Shown here: piece by piece, positions 1 through 7,870 of the stretch | Position numbering within the stretch: the first letter of the stretch is position 1 | Layout of the letters: every line of letters begins with the position of its first letter | From: Bog-950 sp964620645 | GTDB taxonomy: Bacteria; Bacteroidota; Bacteroidia; Chitinophagales; LD1 | Direction: 5' to 3' | Length of the DNA: 11,698 nucleotides | Assembly: GCA_964620645.1 (NCBI GenBank) | Contig: CAZUHU010000121.1 | Coordinates: 1-11,698, forward strand | The notes under the pieces: model-generated | The model's input: only the letters and a program-made list of their open reading frames with translations | Told to the model about the DNA's origin: nothing | The model's database searches: none | Program-made: the position numbers and the translations under genes

Positions 1-19
1 GCAAATGCGGCCTTTTTTT
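1..19 (+). terminator. possible 3' half of a terminator cut by the window edge
   Basis: The first bases are a short GC-containing segment (GCGGCC, 7-12) followed directly by seven T residues (13-19). This looks like the 3' arm and U-tract of a plus-strand intrinsic terminator whose 5' arm lies before the window. A convergent plus-strand gene ending just left of the window, facing the transporter that stops at 55, would explain it. Without the 5' arm the stem cannot be verified. Confidence 0.2.
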
Positions 20-54
20 ATGCTGTTGCTTCTTCTGAACATCCTGTGGAAGCG

Positions 55-1536
55 CTACCCAAAGATATGGAAGCCGAAAAGCCAATTACCTAAGGTGCAC
101 ATAAATATGGTGAGCAGCACAATACCAACTATATCCAATATTACACCGGCCCGCATCATTTCCTTTGTATCAATAGCGCCTGTGCCGTACACTATGGTGT
201 TGGCTGCTGTGGCTACGGGCAGCATATAACCCATGCTGGCAGCAAAGGTGGCGGTTAGCATCAATAGCAAAGGGTTAATGTTTAGCGTTGCTGCTAAAGG
301 TATAAGCACCGGTAACACTAATTGTATGCTGGCCGTATTACTGGCAAACTCGCTTAATATGGTTACCAGTATAATTATGCCCAGCAGTATAAACACAGTT
401 GATGAGCCGTTAAGCACCTGTAATTGGTTGGCCATCCAGGCGCTAAGCCCGGAGGTTTCAAAACCCTTTGCCATGGCAAAGCCGGCACCAAAAAGCAGGA
501 TAATGTTTAAAGGCAGCCTGCTAACATCTTTCCACTCCAGGATATTCTCGTCTTTGGTTTTTACTGAAGGAATAAGGAACAGGAAGAGGGAAGTGAATAT
601 AGCCACGGAGCTATCCTTAATGTAAGCAGCGTACTTGCCGAAGAAGGCCGGGGCCCAGCCCGGTACTTTTACAATGCCAAGGTCTAAGTCTTCGCGGAAG
701 AACCATAACAGCACGGTAATGGCAAAAAGCGACAACACCACTTTTTCTTCCGTACCCATTTTACCCAGTGTTTTGCGCTGCTCCTTTATGGTAGCCATGT
801 CAAACGGAAAGTTGATGCGCTCCGGTATAAACATGCGTTTCAGAATAAAATAGGCGCATATTAAAAATGTAAACGAAAAAGGCACGCCGAACATCATCCA
901 ATGCAGGAAATCAATCTTTTGCCCTTCAGGAAATTCGCGGTTATACATACCGAAGAATATCATATTAGGCGGTGTGCCTACCAGCGTAGCCATGCCGCCA
1001 ATGGTTGCCGCAAACGAAAGGCCCAATAATATTGCGCTTGCTGCACCCTTTCGTACATCCTCGTGGTAAATGTCCTTTTGATTTATTATAGCCATAACAG
1101 CCGCAATAAGCATCATTACGGTGGCCGTGTTGCTTACCCACATACTTATGATGTAGGCAGTAAGCATTACACCCATCAACACTTTAGATGGTTTGTTGCC
1201 CATCAGAATAATAATGCGGTAGGCAAGTCTTTTGTGGAGCCCCCATTTTTCCATGGCATAGGCTAAAAAGAAGCCGCCCATAAACAGAAAGATGATCTGG
1301 TCCATATACTGCATAGCAGCCTCTTCTGTTTTCATTATACCCAGTGCGGGCATCAATAAAAACGGCAGTAGCGATGTTACGCCAAGGTGCAGAGCTTCAG
1401 TTAACCACCACACGGCCACCCACACTACCACAAGGGCCATTAAAGCTGCCTGGGTGGGTACGCCTTTAGAACTTAGCAGGTAGTATGCTGCAATAGCTAA
1501 AACGGGCCCTGCAGCTATACTTAACCATTTCTTCAT
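55..1536 (-). CDS. SLC13/DASS-family sodium-coupled anion transporter
   Basis: Inner-membrane transporter of the divalent anion:sodium symporter family, expected to import di- or tricarboxylates, sulfate or a similar dianion with Na+. The 493-residue protein is strongly hydrophobic along its length, matching the usual family length. Two SNT triplets, the Na+/substrate-binding signature of the family, lie at residues 135-137 (WVSNTAT) and 399-401 (FASNTAS), one in each half of the inverted repeat. GTPPN (187-191) and the stretch 433-450 (ASMGYMLP then VATAANTIVY) closely follow the C-terminal SLC13 signature, with Tyr where Phe is usual. A charged cytoplasmic loop lies around 232-264. ATG at 1536 gives MKKW then a hydrophobic helix, a normal start for the family; there is no clear Shine-Dalgarno site. 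It is divergent from the phosphatase. Substrate cannot be assigned from sequence alone: dicarboxylate and sulfate members share these motifs. Confidence 0.93.
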   Translation of the reverse strand: MKKWLSIAAGPVLAIAAYYLLSSKGVPTQAALMALVVVWVAVWWLTEALHLGVTSLLPFLLMPALGIMKTEEAAMQYMDQIIFLFMGGFFLAYAMEKWGLHKRLAYRIIILMGNKPSKVLMGVMLTAYIISMWVSNTATVMMLIAAVMAIINQKDIYHEDVRKGAASAILLGLSFAATIGGMATLVGTPPNMIFFGMYNREFPEGQKIDFLHWMMFGVPFSFTFLICAYFILKRMFIPERINFPFDMATIKEQRKTLGKMGTEEKVVLSLFAITVLLWFFREDLDLGIVKVPGWAPAFFGKYAAYIKDSSVAIFTSLFLFLIPSVKTKDENILEWKDVSRLPLNIILLFGAGFAMAKGFETSGLSAWMANQLQVLNGSSTVFILLGIIILVTILSEFASNTASIQLVLPVLIPLAATLNINPLLLMLTATFAASMGYMLPVATAANTIVYGTGAIDTKEMMRAGVILDIVGIVLLTIFMCTLGNWLFGFHIFG

Positions 1537-1628
1537 GCCGTGGTGTTATATTATTATGCTATGTTAAAATACTTTGCGCACTAAGCGAATTTTTTGTGGA
1601 TGTTAATTGGATAAATTCTTGTTGCCTA

Positions 1629-1662
1629 TTGAATTCACCTGATAGCTAAATCCCTATATTCA
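1629..1662 (+). promoter_or_regulatory. weak candidate promoter of the PhoD-like gene
   Basis: A TTG (1629-1631) is followed after 23 bases by TATATTCA (1655-1662), which matches TAnnTTTG at six of eight positions. A start near 1669 would leave a leader of about a dozen bases before the ATG at 1681. The element is degenerate and the spacing sits at the long edge of what is known for Bacteroidota sigma-A promoters. The rest of the 144-base divergent gap (1537-1680) is AT-rich; I found no convincing promoter for the minus-strand transporter in it. Confidence 0.25.
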
Positions 1663-1680
1663 CCCTTGTAAAACCCAGAT

Positions 1681-3801
1681 ATGAAAAGGATATTTACCCT
1701 GCTTGCCCTGCTGTTTACGGCTAATCTTTTTGCGCAAACGGTAACACACGGCCCTGTGGTGGGCGGTGTAACCGCTGCTTCGTGCCGAGTTTTTGTACGC
1801 ACCAGCGCTGCCACCAACTTTACGGTGGAGTTGAGCACTACGCCAAACTTCAGTTCTATTGCGGCAAGCACCTCATCGGCCACTATTGCTGCTAAGGATT
1901 CCATTGCCATAGCCGATGTAACAGGACTTAGTTCCGACACAAAATACTACGTGCGTATAATGATAAACGGAAACCAAAGCGGCGACGTAGCTTCTTTCGA
2001 AACCTTTCAGAATCCGGCATCGAGTAGCCACCAGGTATTCGTAGGCGGTTCATGTATTTACGATTTAACATCTGCTGACTCTGCGCTATTTGTGCGCGCC
2101 CGTATGGATAACCCAAAGGCCTTTATTCAAATGGGCGATTGGGGTTACCCAGATGCTGACGAAGGTTGGTTCGATATTTATTTTACCAATCCACCAACTA
2201 CATGGGCCAAAACCTACAGCAAGGTGGAGGATGTTTATAAGGAGCGTTATGTAAGCCCCAGCCATTCTAACTTTTTAAAGCAACAGGCAGTTGATTATGT
2301 ATACGACGACCACGACTACATGAACGATGCTGCAGGTAAGGATGGGGCTACAGGCTTTGTGATTAACGCTTTTCAGGGTAAGCCACTGGGCGCACCGGAG
2401 AACTGGGATATGCCAGCGCAAGGGCGCGATAATTCGCTATTAGGTTACCATGATTGGTTTCCGGGTTATAGCCTGGTAGATAGTACGGAAGGGCTGTATC
2501 ACAGTTTCCGTTCGGGTAATGTGGAGTTTTTTGTATTGGATTTAAGAAGTATGCGTGTGCCTCAGGCTTTATCCATAAACTATGTCAATAACCAATGGAC
2601 TTATACTCCGCCGGCCGGTTATACCTTACTTGGCTCAAATCAATTAAACTGGTTGTTTAACGGCTTACAGAACTCAACCGCAACCTGGAAGATTTTGATA
2701 AGCAGTGATGCTTACAACCTGGGCGGCAGATTGGCTTATGATACGCTGTTGTTTAAAATTGGTAACGGTAACGTGCCTTACTGGGCCCCTGATGTTAACG
2801 GTATTACGCTGCCAAACAAGGGATATACAGCCGTTCAAAATTTTGCGGATAACTGGAGCGGTTACCGCGAAGAGGCTGATAGCCTGTTGCACTTTGTAAT
2901 GAACAACAACATCAAAAATGTATTTTTTATAACTGCTGATTCGCACACAGTGGGGTTAGATGATGGCACCAATTCAGGTATTCCTGAATTGAACAGTGGC
3001 AACCTTGCCAAGGCCAACTCTCAGGATTGGTTAATTTATCAAAAGTTTATGGGCTTTAATATGTGGAACAAAGGCGGTAGTGGCCTGTGCGACCAGGATA
3101 ACTTCAGCAGCACTTATGCCCGTGTTGAAGTTTTTAATAACGATTCAATGCGGCTAAGCGCTGTTGATGCTGCCGGTAACGAAGTGGTGGGCTATACTTT
3201 TATGGCTAACACCCCTTACAAATACAATCCGCTTTACCATGCCGACCGCTTGCCTGTTGCGGCTAACGATGCGGTGAGCATGATTGAAAACGATACTGCA
3301 ACAATTAGTGTTTTAACTAATGACACCGACCCTGAAAACGAGCCGCTTTATGTAAACATTAAAAGCGGCCCTGCCCATGGTACCGCTACAATGGATAATA
3401 ACAACGTTATAACCTACATACCAACAGCTAACTATGTAGGCACCGATACCATATACTACCGTGCCTGCGATAACTACAATGCAAGCTGCCCCAATTGCAG
3501 TAATGCCGTGGTAATTATCAATGTGGCCCAGGAAACCGGCGTAAAGAATTTTGATGCTAAATACTACGCCAAAGTGTTTCCTGACCCTGCTGACGATGTG
3601 CTGAAGATTCAAACCAATGTAGATAAGGAAGCCCTGCGCATTGAGATAGTAAATACCTTAGGGCAGAAGGTGCTTACCCAGAACTTTACTACCAATGCCT
3701 TATTGAATGTTAAGGCTTTAGCTACCGGCGATTACGTTTATTACATTAAGGGAGAAAAGAGTGGCCTGCTGAAGAGCGGGCACGTTAATATCCTGCACTA
3801 G
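1681..3801 (+). CDS. PhoD-like secreted phosphatase with cadherin/Ig-like domain and T9SS sorting domain
   Basis: Predicted extracellular or surface-attached phosphomono/diesterase of the PhoD metallophosphatase family. The 706 residues read as a signal peptide (1-18, cleavage after NLFA), an N-terminal fibronectin-like PhoD domain (about 22-108), the catalytic domain (about 117-510), a cadherin/Ig-like tandem-type domain (about 525-616, with NDTDPENEPL and TYIPTANYVGTDTIYY), and a C-terminal type IX sorting domain (about 620-706, with KVFPDPADDVL and LGQKVLTQ). Metal-site candidates are all present: Cys125 in GGSC (the Fe-binding Cys of PhoD), Asp153 and Tyr156 in GDWGY, the DDHDY block at 209-213 followed by Asn215, Asp287 in LDLRS, and Asp420/His422 region in ITADSHT (417-423). 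The sorting domain implies Sec export followed by type IX transport and surface anchoring or release. ATG 1681 is directly followed by the signal peptide. Substrate could be phosphomonoesters, phosphodiesters or phospholipids; family assignment is firm, substrate is not. Confidence 0.93.
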   Translation: MKRIFTLLALLFTANLFAQTVTHGPVVGGVTAASCRVFVRTSAATNFTVELSTTPNFSSIAASTSSATIAAKDSIAIADVTGLSSDTKYYVRIMINGNQSGDVASFETFQNPASSSHQVFVGGSCIYDLTSADSALFVRARMDNPKAFIQMGDWGYPDADEGWFDIYFTNPPTTWAKTYSKVEDVYKERYVSPSHSNFLKQQAVDYVYDDHDYMNDAAGKDGATGFVINAFQGKPLGAPENWDMPAQGRDNSLLGYHDWFPGYSLVDSTEGLYHSFRSGNVEFFVLDLRSMRVPQALSINYVNNQWTYTPPAGYTLLGSNQLNWLFNGLQNSTATWKILISSDAYNLGGRLAYDTLLFKIGNGNVPYWAPDVNGITLPNKGYTAVQNFADNWSGYREEADSLLHFVMNNNIKNVFFITADSHTVGLDDGTNSGIPELNSGNLAKANSQDWLIYQKFMGFNMWNKGGSGLCDQDNFSSTYARVEVFNNDSMRLSAVDAAGNEVVGYTFMANTPYKYNPLYHADRLPVAANDAVSMIENDTATISVLTNDTDPENEPLYVNIKSGPAHGTATMDNNNVITYIPTANYVGTDTIYYRACDNYNASCPNCSNAVVIINVAQETGVKNFDAKYYAKVFPDPADDVLKIQTNVDKEALRIEIVNTLGQKVLTQNFTTNALLNVKALATGDYVYYIKGEKSGLLKSGHVNILH

Positions 3802-3820
3802 TGCTTTAATTCATAAGCCT

Positions 3821-3828
3821 TACCTTTG
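3821..3828 (+). promoter_or_regulatory. -7 promoter element (TAnnTTTG) of the MarC-family gene
   Basis: TACCTTTG matches the Bacteroidota -7 consensus exactly. The ATG follows at 3837, so a start about six bases downstream of the element would give an almost leaderless mRNA. No good -33 TTTG box is seen; the nearest fit is GTG at 3801-3803, overlapping the end of the phosphatase gene. It suggests the membrane protein is transcribed independently of the phosphatase 35 bases upstream. Confidence 0.5.
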
Positions 3829-3836
3829 CAAAGGCT

Positions 3837-4403
3837 ATGGAACTGAACTCAATACTTACAGTAACCTTTACGCTGTTTGCCGTTATAGATATTATAGGCA
3901 GCTTGCCGGTAATAATTACGGTAAAAAACCGTGTGCCGCATTTTAAACCCTGGTTGGCTACCTTCTCTTCAGGCGCTCTCATGGTTTTCTTCCTTTTTAT
4001 AGGCGAACGCTTTTTGAATATGATGGGGGTTGATGTTCGCTCATTCGCTATAGCCGGCTCCATAGTGCTTTTTATACTGGCTCTGGAAATGATTTTGGGC
4101 ATTAACCTATTCCGCACTAACCCCGATGAAGGGCGCGCCGGTAACTATGTGCCTGTTGCGTTTCCGCTAATTGCGGGCTCGGGCACCTTAACCACTATTC
4201 TATCTCTTAGGTCAGTTTATACTTCCTCCGAAATTTTGGTGGGCATAGGCATTAACCTCATAGTGGTTTATCTCGTTCTTTTATCCAGCGATTGGATAGA
4301 GGAGAAGCTGGGCGATACGGCCCTTGCAGCCATTAAAAGGTTCTTTGGAGTAATTCTTTTAGCAATCTCCATACGCATATTTACCAACTACATCAAGTTT
4401 TAA
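3837..4403 (+). CDS. MarC-family (UPF0056) integral membrane protein
   Basis: Inner-membrane protein of the MarC/YchE/YhgN family, whose biochemical role is unsettled (the historical link of MarC to multiple antibiotic resistance was not upheld). The 188 residues contain about six hydrophobic helices (roughly 4-26, 38-58, 66-90, 107-123, 131-151, 166-186). Family landmarks are AVIDIIGSLPV near the start (15-25, equivalent to the usual DPxGxxP region, here with Ile replacing Pro after Asp) and FPLIAGSGTLTT (109-120), equivalent to the PLxxGPGxI(T/S)T block, with Ser in place of Pro. It is slightly shorter than the roughly 200-residue family norm. The start at 3837 puts the first helix right after MELNS. 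The gene has its own -7 element and a weak terminator behind it, so it is probably monocistronic. Confidence 0.88.
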   Translation: MELNSILTVTFTLFAVIDIIGSLPVIITVKNRVPHFKPWLATFSSGALMVFFLFIGERFLNMMGVDVRSFAIAGSIVLFILALEMILGINLFRTNPDEGRAGNYVPVAFPLIAGSGTLTTILSLRSVYTSSEILVGIGINLIVVYLVLLSSDWIEEKLGDTALAAIKRFFGVILLAISIRIFTNYIKF

Positions 4404-4407
4404 AAAC

Positions 4408-4430
4408 AGGGTCTTTAAGAAAACCCTTTT
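4408..4430 (+). terminator. weak intrinsic terminator after the MarC-family gene
   Basis: AGGGT (4408-4412) pairs with ACCCT (4423-4427). After one mismatch two further A-T pairs can form inside it, closing a small loop, and the stem runs directly into TTTT (4427-4430) and an AT-rich tail. The stem is short, so partial read-through toward the receptor gene is possible. Confidence 0.4.
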
Positions 4431-4468
4431 GTCAATTTTAAGTAACTACTTACTTATACCTAAAATGC

Positions 4469-4476
4469 TATCTTGC
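4469..4476 (+). promoter_or_regulatory. candidate -7 element of the TonB receptor operon
   Basis: TATCTTGC resembles TAnnTTTG (six of eight positions) and ends 19 bases before the ATG at 4496. No TTG lies at the expected distance upstream; the nearest TTTTG (4427-4431) is too far away. It is the best candidate in the 92-base gap but weak. Confidence 0.25.
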
Positions 4477-4495
4477 GCCCCGCATAATTTACGCC

Positions 4496-6775
4496 ATGAA
4501 GCGATTATTACTTTCTCTGTTTTTACTGGTAATTATAACCTCTGCAGCCCTGGCGCAGAAGGGTTCTATAAAAGGGTTTATTTATGATAAAGCAAGCGGC
4601 GAGGGTATCCCCTACGCATCGGTAAAGGTGGATGGTTCCGATATAGGTGCCTCTACTGATGACCAGGGCTTTTTCTATATCCCTAACCTTGAGGTAAAAA
4701 GCTACAAGCTGGTGTTTACTTACGTGGGTTACACCAACCAGGAACAAACGGTGGAAGTGAAGAAAAACCAAACCGTGAACCTTAAGATTTATATGGAGGT
4801 AAAATCGGTTGAACTGGGTGGGGTAGAAGTAAGTGCCGAGAAGCAACAAAAGAAAACAGAATCGCGTGTATCGGTTATATCAGTAACCCCCGGAGAAATG
4901 AAGCGTTTACCTTCAGTAGGTGGCGAACCGGACGTAGCCCAATATTTACAGGTAATTCCGGGCGTGGTTTCCACCGGCGACCAGGGCGGCCAGATCATCA
5001 TCCGCGGTGGTACCCCGATACAAACCAAGTTTTTGTTAGATGGTATTACTATCTATAATCCCTTCCACTCTATCGGCTTGTTCTCCATTTACGAAACCGA
5101 CATTATTAAAAACGTGGACGTTTATACCGGCGGTTTCCCTGCACAATACGGCGGCCGTATATCGGCTGTAGTGGATGTTAGCACCCGCGATGGTAACCGT
5201 AAAAAGTTCAGCGGTAAAGTAGGCGCCAGCCCTTTTATGGCCCACGCCCTACTTGAAATACCCGTTATAAAACTGAAAGAAGACAGAAAAACAACCGCTT
5301 CTTTAATTCTGAATACAAAAGTTTCTTACCTGGACCAAAGCTCGAAAGTGCTGTATAAATATGCGGGTAGCAATGGATTGCCCTATAACTTCTACGACTT
5401 CTATGGTAAATTTTCATTAAGCACCGGCCAGGGCAGCAAGTTTAATATCACCGGTTTTAACTTCCGCGACAATGCCAACTTCAGCGCTGCTAAATACCAG
5501 TGGAACACCTTTGGTATTGGCGCGAACTTTATTGCCGTGCCTAAGAATTCAAACCTGTATTTTAATACCCACTTCAGCTATTCGCAATACGAGATTAAGC
5601 TTACCGAAGCGGACAATAAACCGCGCAAGAGCCTTATCGGTGGTTTTGATATCGGTATGGATTTTACCTATTACCTCAAGAATGGTGAGTTGAAATACGG
5701 CTTGAATGTAGAAGGTAACCGCACCGAATATTCATTCATCAACCAGTTTAACCAAAAATACGAGCAGAATCAGAATACAACCGACTTAGGAGCCTATTTT
5801 ACCCTGCACAAATACATTAAGCGTTTTGTAATTGAAGCAGGCGGTCGTATTCAATACTATGGCAACATCAGCGCTTTCTCAGCTGAGCCGCGTTTAAGCA
5901 TGAAGGTAAACGTAAACGACTTTCTGCGCTTTAAACTGGCAACCGGTATGTATTCGCAAAACTTTATCAGCTCAAAGAGCGACCGTGACGTTGTGAACCT
6001 GTTCACCGGTTTCTTAACAGGTCCTGATGAATCGGCTACTGATGCCAATGGCAAGCTATACGATAAGATACGCAACATGCAGCGTAGCGTGCACGGCATT
6101 TTTGGTGTGGAGATTGACCTGCCTAAAAATGTAAGCTTTAACATCGAACCTTATTACAAATATTTCTGGCACCTGTTTAATATCAACCGCTTTAAGCAGT
6201 TTAACTCTGACCCTAACTGGTTGTTAGAGAAAGGTGATGCCTTTGGCCTTGATGTGCTTGGTAAATGGGAGTTTAAAGGGCTTTATGTATATGCCACTTA
6301 CTCTCTTGCTTGGGCGCACCGTAATGATGGTGGCCAGGTTTACGCCCCTCACTTTGACCGCCGCCACAACGTAAACGTAATGGTTAGCTACACCTTTGGT
6401 AAAAAGAAGGACTACGAAGTATCAGCACGTTGGAATTTTGGTTCAGGCTTTCCTTTTACCCAAACCCAGGGCTTTTATGAAAACCTTAACTTTGGCAATG
6501 GTATAAGCACAAATTATACTACTGACAACGGCGGGCCCAACCTTGGTATATTATACGACACCAAAATTAACGGCGGACGCCTGCCGAGCTATCACCGTTT
6601 GGATGTAAGCTTCCGCAAAGTGTTTAACATTAAGGATAAACTGAAGATAGAATTGAGCGCAAGTGTATCAAATGCCTACAATCGTCAGAACATTTTCTAC
6701 TTCGACCGTGTTACCTTTACAAGAGTAAACCAGTTGCCTATTATACCAAGTATGGGCCTCTCGTTTGCGTTTTAG
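4496..6775 (+). CDS. TonB-dependent outer-membrane receptor with carboxypeptidase-regulatory-like N-terminal domain
   Basis: Outer-membrane active transporter energised by TonB/ExbBD. The 759 residues show a Sec signal peptide (1-20, cleavage after SAALA), a CarboxypepD_reg-like beta-sandwich domain (about 23-105, with GIPYASVKV and the GYTNQ turn), a plug domain (about 125-231, with LQVIPGVVSTGDQGGQIIIRGG, LLDGITIYNP and a stretch ending YGGRISAVVDV), and a barrel of aromatic-rich alternating strands (about 235-759) ending in SMGLSFAF with the terminal Phe expected for BAM-assembled proteins. It lacks the SusC length and has no SusD partner beside it, so it is not a standard glycan-uptake pair; the Fec/siderophore-like or peptide/cofactor uptake classes are equally possible. 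It heads a run of closely spaced genes with a small exported protein and an FKBP. Substrate unknown. Confidence 0.94.
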   Translation: MKRLLLSLFLLVIITSAALAQKGSIKGFIYDKASGEGIPYASVKVDGSDIGASTDDQGFFYIPNLEVKSYKLVFTYVGYTNQEQTVEVKKNQTVNLKIYMEVKSVELGGVEVSAEKQQKKTESRVSVISVTPGEMKRLPSVGGEPDVAQYLQVIPGVVSTGDQGGQIIIRGGTPIQTKFLLDGITIYNPFHSIGLFSIYETDIIKNVDVYTGGFPAQYGGRISAVVDVSTRDGNRKKFSGKVGASPFMAHALLEIPVIKLKEDRKTTASLILNTKVSYLDQSSKVLYKYAGSNGLPYNFYDFYGKFSLSTGQGSKFNITGFNFRDNANFSAAKYQWNTFGIGANFIAVPKNSNLYFNTHFSYSQYEIKLTEADNKPRKSLIGGFDIGMDFTYYLKNGELKYGLNVEGNRTEYSFINQFNQKYEQNQNTTDLGAYFTLHKYIKRFVIEAGGRIQYYGNISAFSAEPRLSMKVNVNDFLRFKLATGMYSQNFISSKSDRDVVNLFTGFLTGPDESATDANGKLYDKIRNMQRSVHGIFGVEIDLPKNVSFNIEPYYKYFWHLFNINRFKQFNSDPNWLLEKGDAFGLDVLGKWEFKGLYVYATYSLAWAHRNDGGQVYAPHFDRRHNVNVMVSYTFGKKKDYEVSARWNFGSGFPFTQTQGFYENLNFGNGISTNYTTDNGGPNLGILYDTKINGGRLPSYHRLDVSFRKVFNIKDKLKIELSASVSNAYNRQNIFYFDRVTFTRVNQLPIIPSMGLSFAF

Positions 6776-6791
6776 GTAATTGATATCAACG

Positions 6792-7373
6792 ATGAGGAAC
6801 ATAATAGTACTGCTGGTTTTATCCTGCTCGGCCTTATACGCTAAAGAAACTGCTACCTATGATATGATTTTGTGGGGAGATAAGGTAGGCAAAATGCTTG
6901 TAACGCATGATGTTGCCCCTGATGGTACCGAAACCTATTACATGGAAACCCACAGCCGTGCAAAGGTGCTGTGGATTGACAAGGATGTAAGCACCTGGCT
7001 AACTTCCATTTATAAAAACGGTAAACTGATTTCTTCTACTGATAAAGAAATTGAGAACGGTAAAATTACCCGCTGGACGAATGTAAAGTTCAATGGTACC
7101 AATTATACTGTTGAAGGTTCAGGTGGTAAGCGCACCTTTACTGAGGCTCCCGTGTTTTCTATTTTAACCCTGTATTTTAAACCGGTAGCGGGTATTACAC
7201 GCATTTTTCACGAAGGCGAAGGGACATTTTGCGAGTTGAAAAATACCGAACCCGGCACCTACGAATTTAAAGGAGAGGATGCCCGCAATGTTTATCATTA
7301 TGTAAACGGGCGGTTAAACAATATGGAATTTCATGTTTCCATTGCTACAGTTAAAGCAGTAAGAACTTCATAA
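6792..7373 (+). CDS. exported DUF6134-like protein of unknown function
   Basis: A 193-residue protein. I place the start at ATG 6792, giving MRNIIVLLVLSCSALYA, a short signal sequence; an in-frame TTG twelve bases upstream would add only MIST before it and is less likely. Cys12 could be a lipobox cysteine (VLSC, an imperfect match) or the peptide may be cleaved after ALYA; both imply envelope location. The mature part alternates short strands (YDMILWGDKVGKMLVTHD, then METHSRAKVLWI, then TRWTNVKFNGTNYTVEG) and resembles the beta-rich DUF6134/DUF3108-type periplasmic proteins, in which a G-K-V-G turn near the N terminus is followed by repeated beta-hairpins. No catalytic motif is visible. It starts 16 bases after the TonB receptor stops and 9 bases lie between it and the FKBP gene, indicating co-transcription. 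The family name is from recall of its look, not from a search. Confidence 0.72.
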   Translation: MRNIIVLLVLSCSALYAKETATYDMILWGDKVGKMLVTHDVAPDGTETYYMETHSRAKVLWIDKDVSTWLTSIYKNGKLISSTDKEIENGKITRWTNVKFNGTNYTVEGSGGKRTFTEAPVFSILTLYFKPVAGITRIFHEGEGTFCELKNTEPGTYEFKGEDARNVYHYVNGRLNNMEFHVSIATVKAVRTS

Positions 7374-7382
7374 AACATAAAT

Positions 7383-7829
7383 ATGAGCGACTATCAAAAG
7401 AAATTAGATGAAATGCGCCAGCGCCAGGAGCAATTGCTTTTAATGGCTATGGGCGAATTTAAAGCCTACGTGCAAAAGTACTTTCCTGAAGCTAAAGGCA
7501 CCCCGAGCGGCTTACACTACATTATTGAACAGGAAGGCAACGGCAAGGCACCTAATAAAATGCAGAATGTAGATGTGCACTATACCGGTATGCTTACCGA
7601 TGGCACCATATTCGACAGCAGCTATGGCCGTAATAAGCCTATTACCTTTCCTTTAGGTGCAGGCCGTGTTATAAAAGGGTGGGATGAAGGCATTGCTCTT
7701 TTAACCGAAGGCGCTAAGGCTAAGCTAATTATACCTTACTTTTTGGCTTATGGCGAACAGGGCCGTCCGCCTGTAATACCTGCTAAGGCTACCCTTATTT
7801 TTGAAGTAGAGCTGGTTAAGGCCGGCTAA
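7383..7829 (+). CDS. FKBP-type peptidyl-prolyl cis-trans isomerase
   Basis: Catalyses cis/trans isomerisation of Xaa-Pro bonds during folding. The 148 residues have a charged, helical N-terminal extension (about 1-40, rich in K, E, Q and R) followed by one FKBP domain (about 43-146). Recognisable pocket residues include Tyr67 (VHYTGML), Phe77-Asp78 (TIFDSS), Val96-Ile97 and Trp100 (GRVIKGWDEGI), Tyr123 (LAYGEQG) and Phe140 (LIFEVEL), so the active site looks complete. There is no signal peptide or lipobox, so unlike many Bacteroidota FKBPs this one should stay in the cytoplasm. The amphipathic extension could mediate dimerisation or client binding as in FkpA-type proteins (inference). It is the third gene of the tight receptor cluster, and a GC-rich inverted repeat follows its stop codon. 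Confidence 0.93.
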   Translation: MSDYQKKLDEMRQRQEQLLLMAMGEFKAYVQKYFPEAKGTPSGLHYIIEQEGNGKAPNKMQNVDVHYTGMLTDGTIFDSSYGRNKPITFPLGAGRVIKGWDEGIALLTEGAKAKLIIPYFLAYGEQGRPPVIPAKATLIFEVELVKAG

Positions 7830-7857
7830 TAGCGCGCTATTTTTATTTTTGCGCGCG
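7828..7857 (+). repeat. GC-rich inverted repeats after the FKBP gene, possible terminator
   Basis: AATAGCGCGCTATT (7828-7841) is a perfect 14-base palindrome overlapping the FKBP stop codon and is followed by TTTATTTTT. A second option pairs GCGCGC at 7832-7837 with GCGCGC at 7851-7856 around a 13-base T-rich loop. The first form followed by T-runs resembles an intrinsic terminator, though with a short stem of five pairs and a CGCG loop. Confidence 0.4.
7844..7851 (+). promoter_or_regulatory. -7 promoter element (TAnnTTTG) of the reductase gene
   Basis: TATTTTTG matches the Bacteroidota -7 consensus exactly and lies 19 bases before the ATG at 7871, which would give a leader of about 13 bases. 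No TTTG box is visible at the -33 position. The element sits inside the T-rich part of the inverted repeat that ends the FKBP gene. Confidence 0.45.
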
Positions 7858-7870
7858 ATAAAATTGCGCC

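Noticed and set aside
233..625. Long antisense reading frame opposite the anion transporter
   Set aside because: The minus-strand frame has two SNT motifs, a full transporter fold and the right length; the plus-strand frame has no recognisable domain and looks like a codon-bias shadow.
3313..3612. Antisense frame opposite the Ig-like and sorting domains of the phosphatase
   Set aside because: No domain or start context; the plus-strand frame continues through clear domain motifs.
4496..6775. SusC-type glycan receptor
   Set aside because: At 759 residues it is shorter than SusC proteins and there is no SusD lipoprotein gene next to it.
6780..6791. In-frame TTG start that would lengthen the DUF6134-like protein by four residues
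   Set aside because: The ATG at 6792 begins directly at the positively charged end of a signal sequence; the extra MIST has no support.
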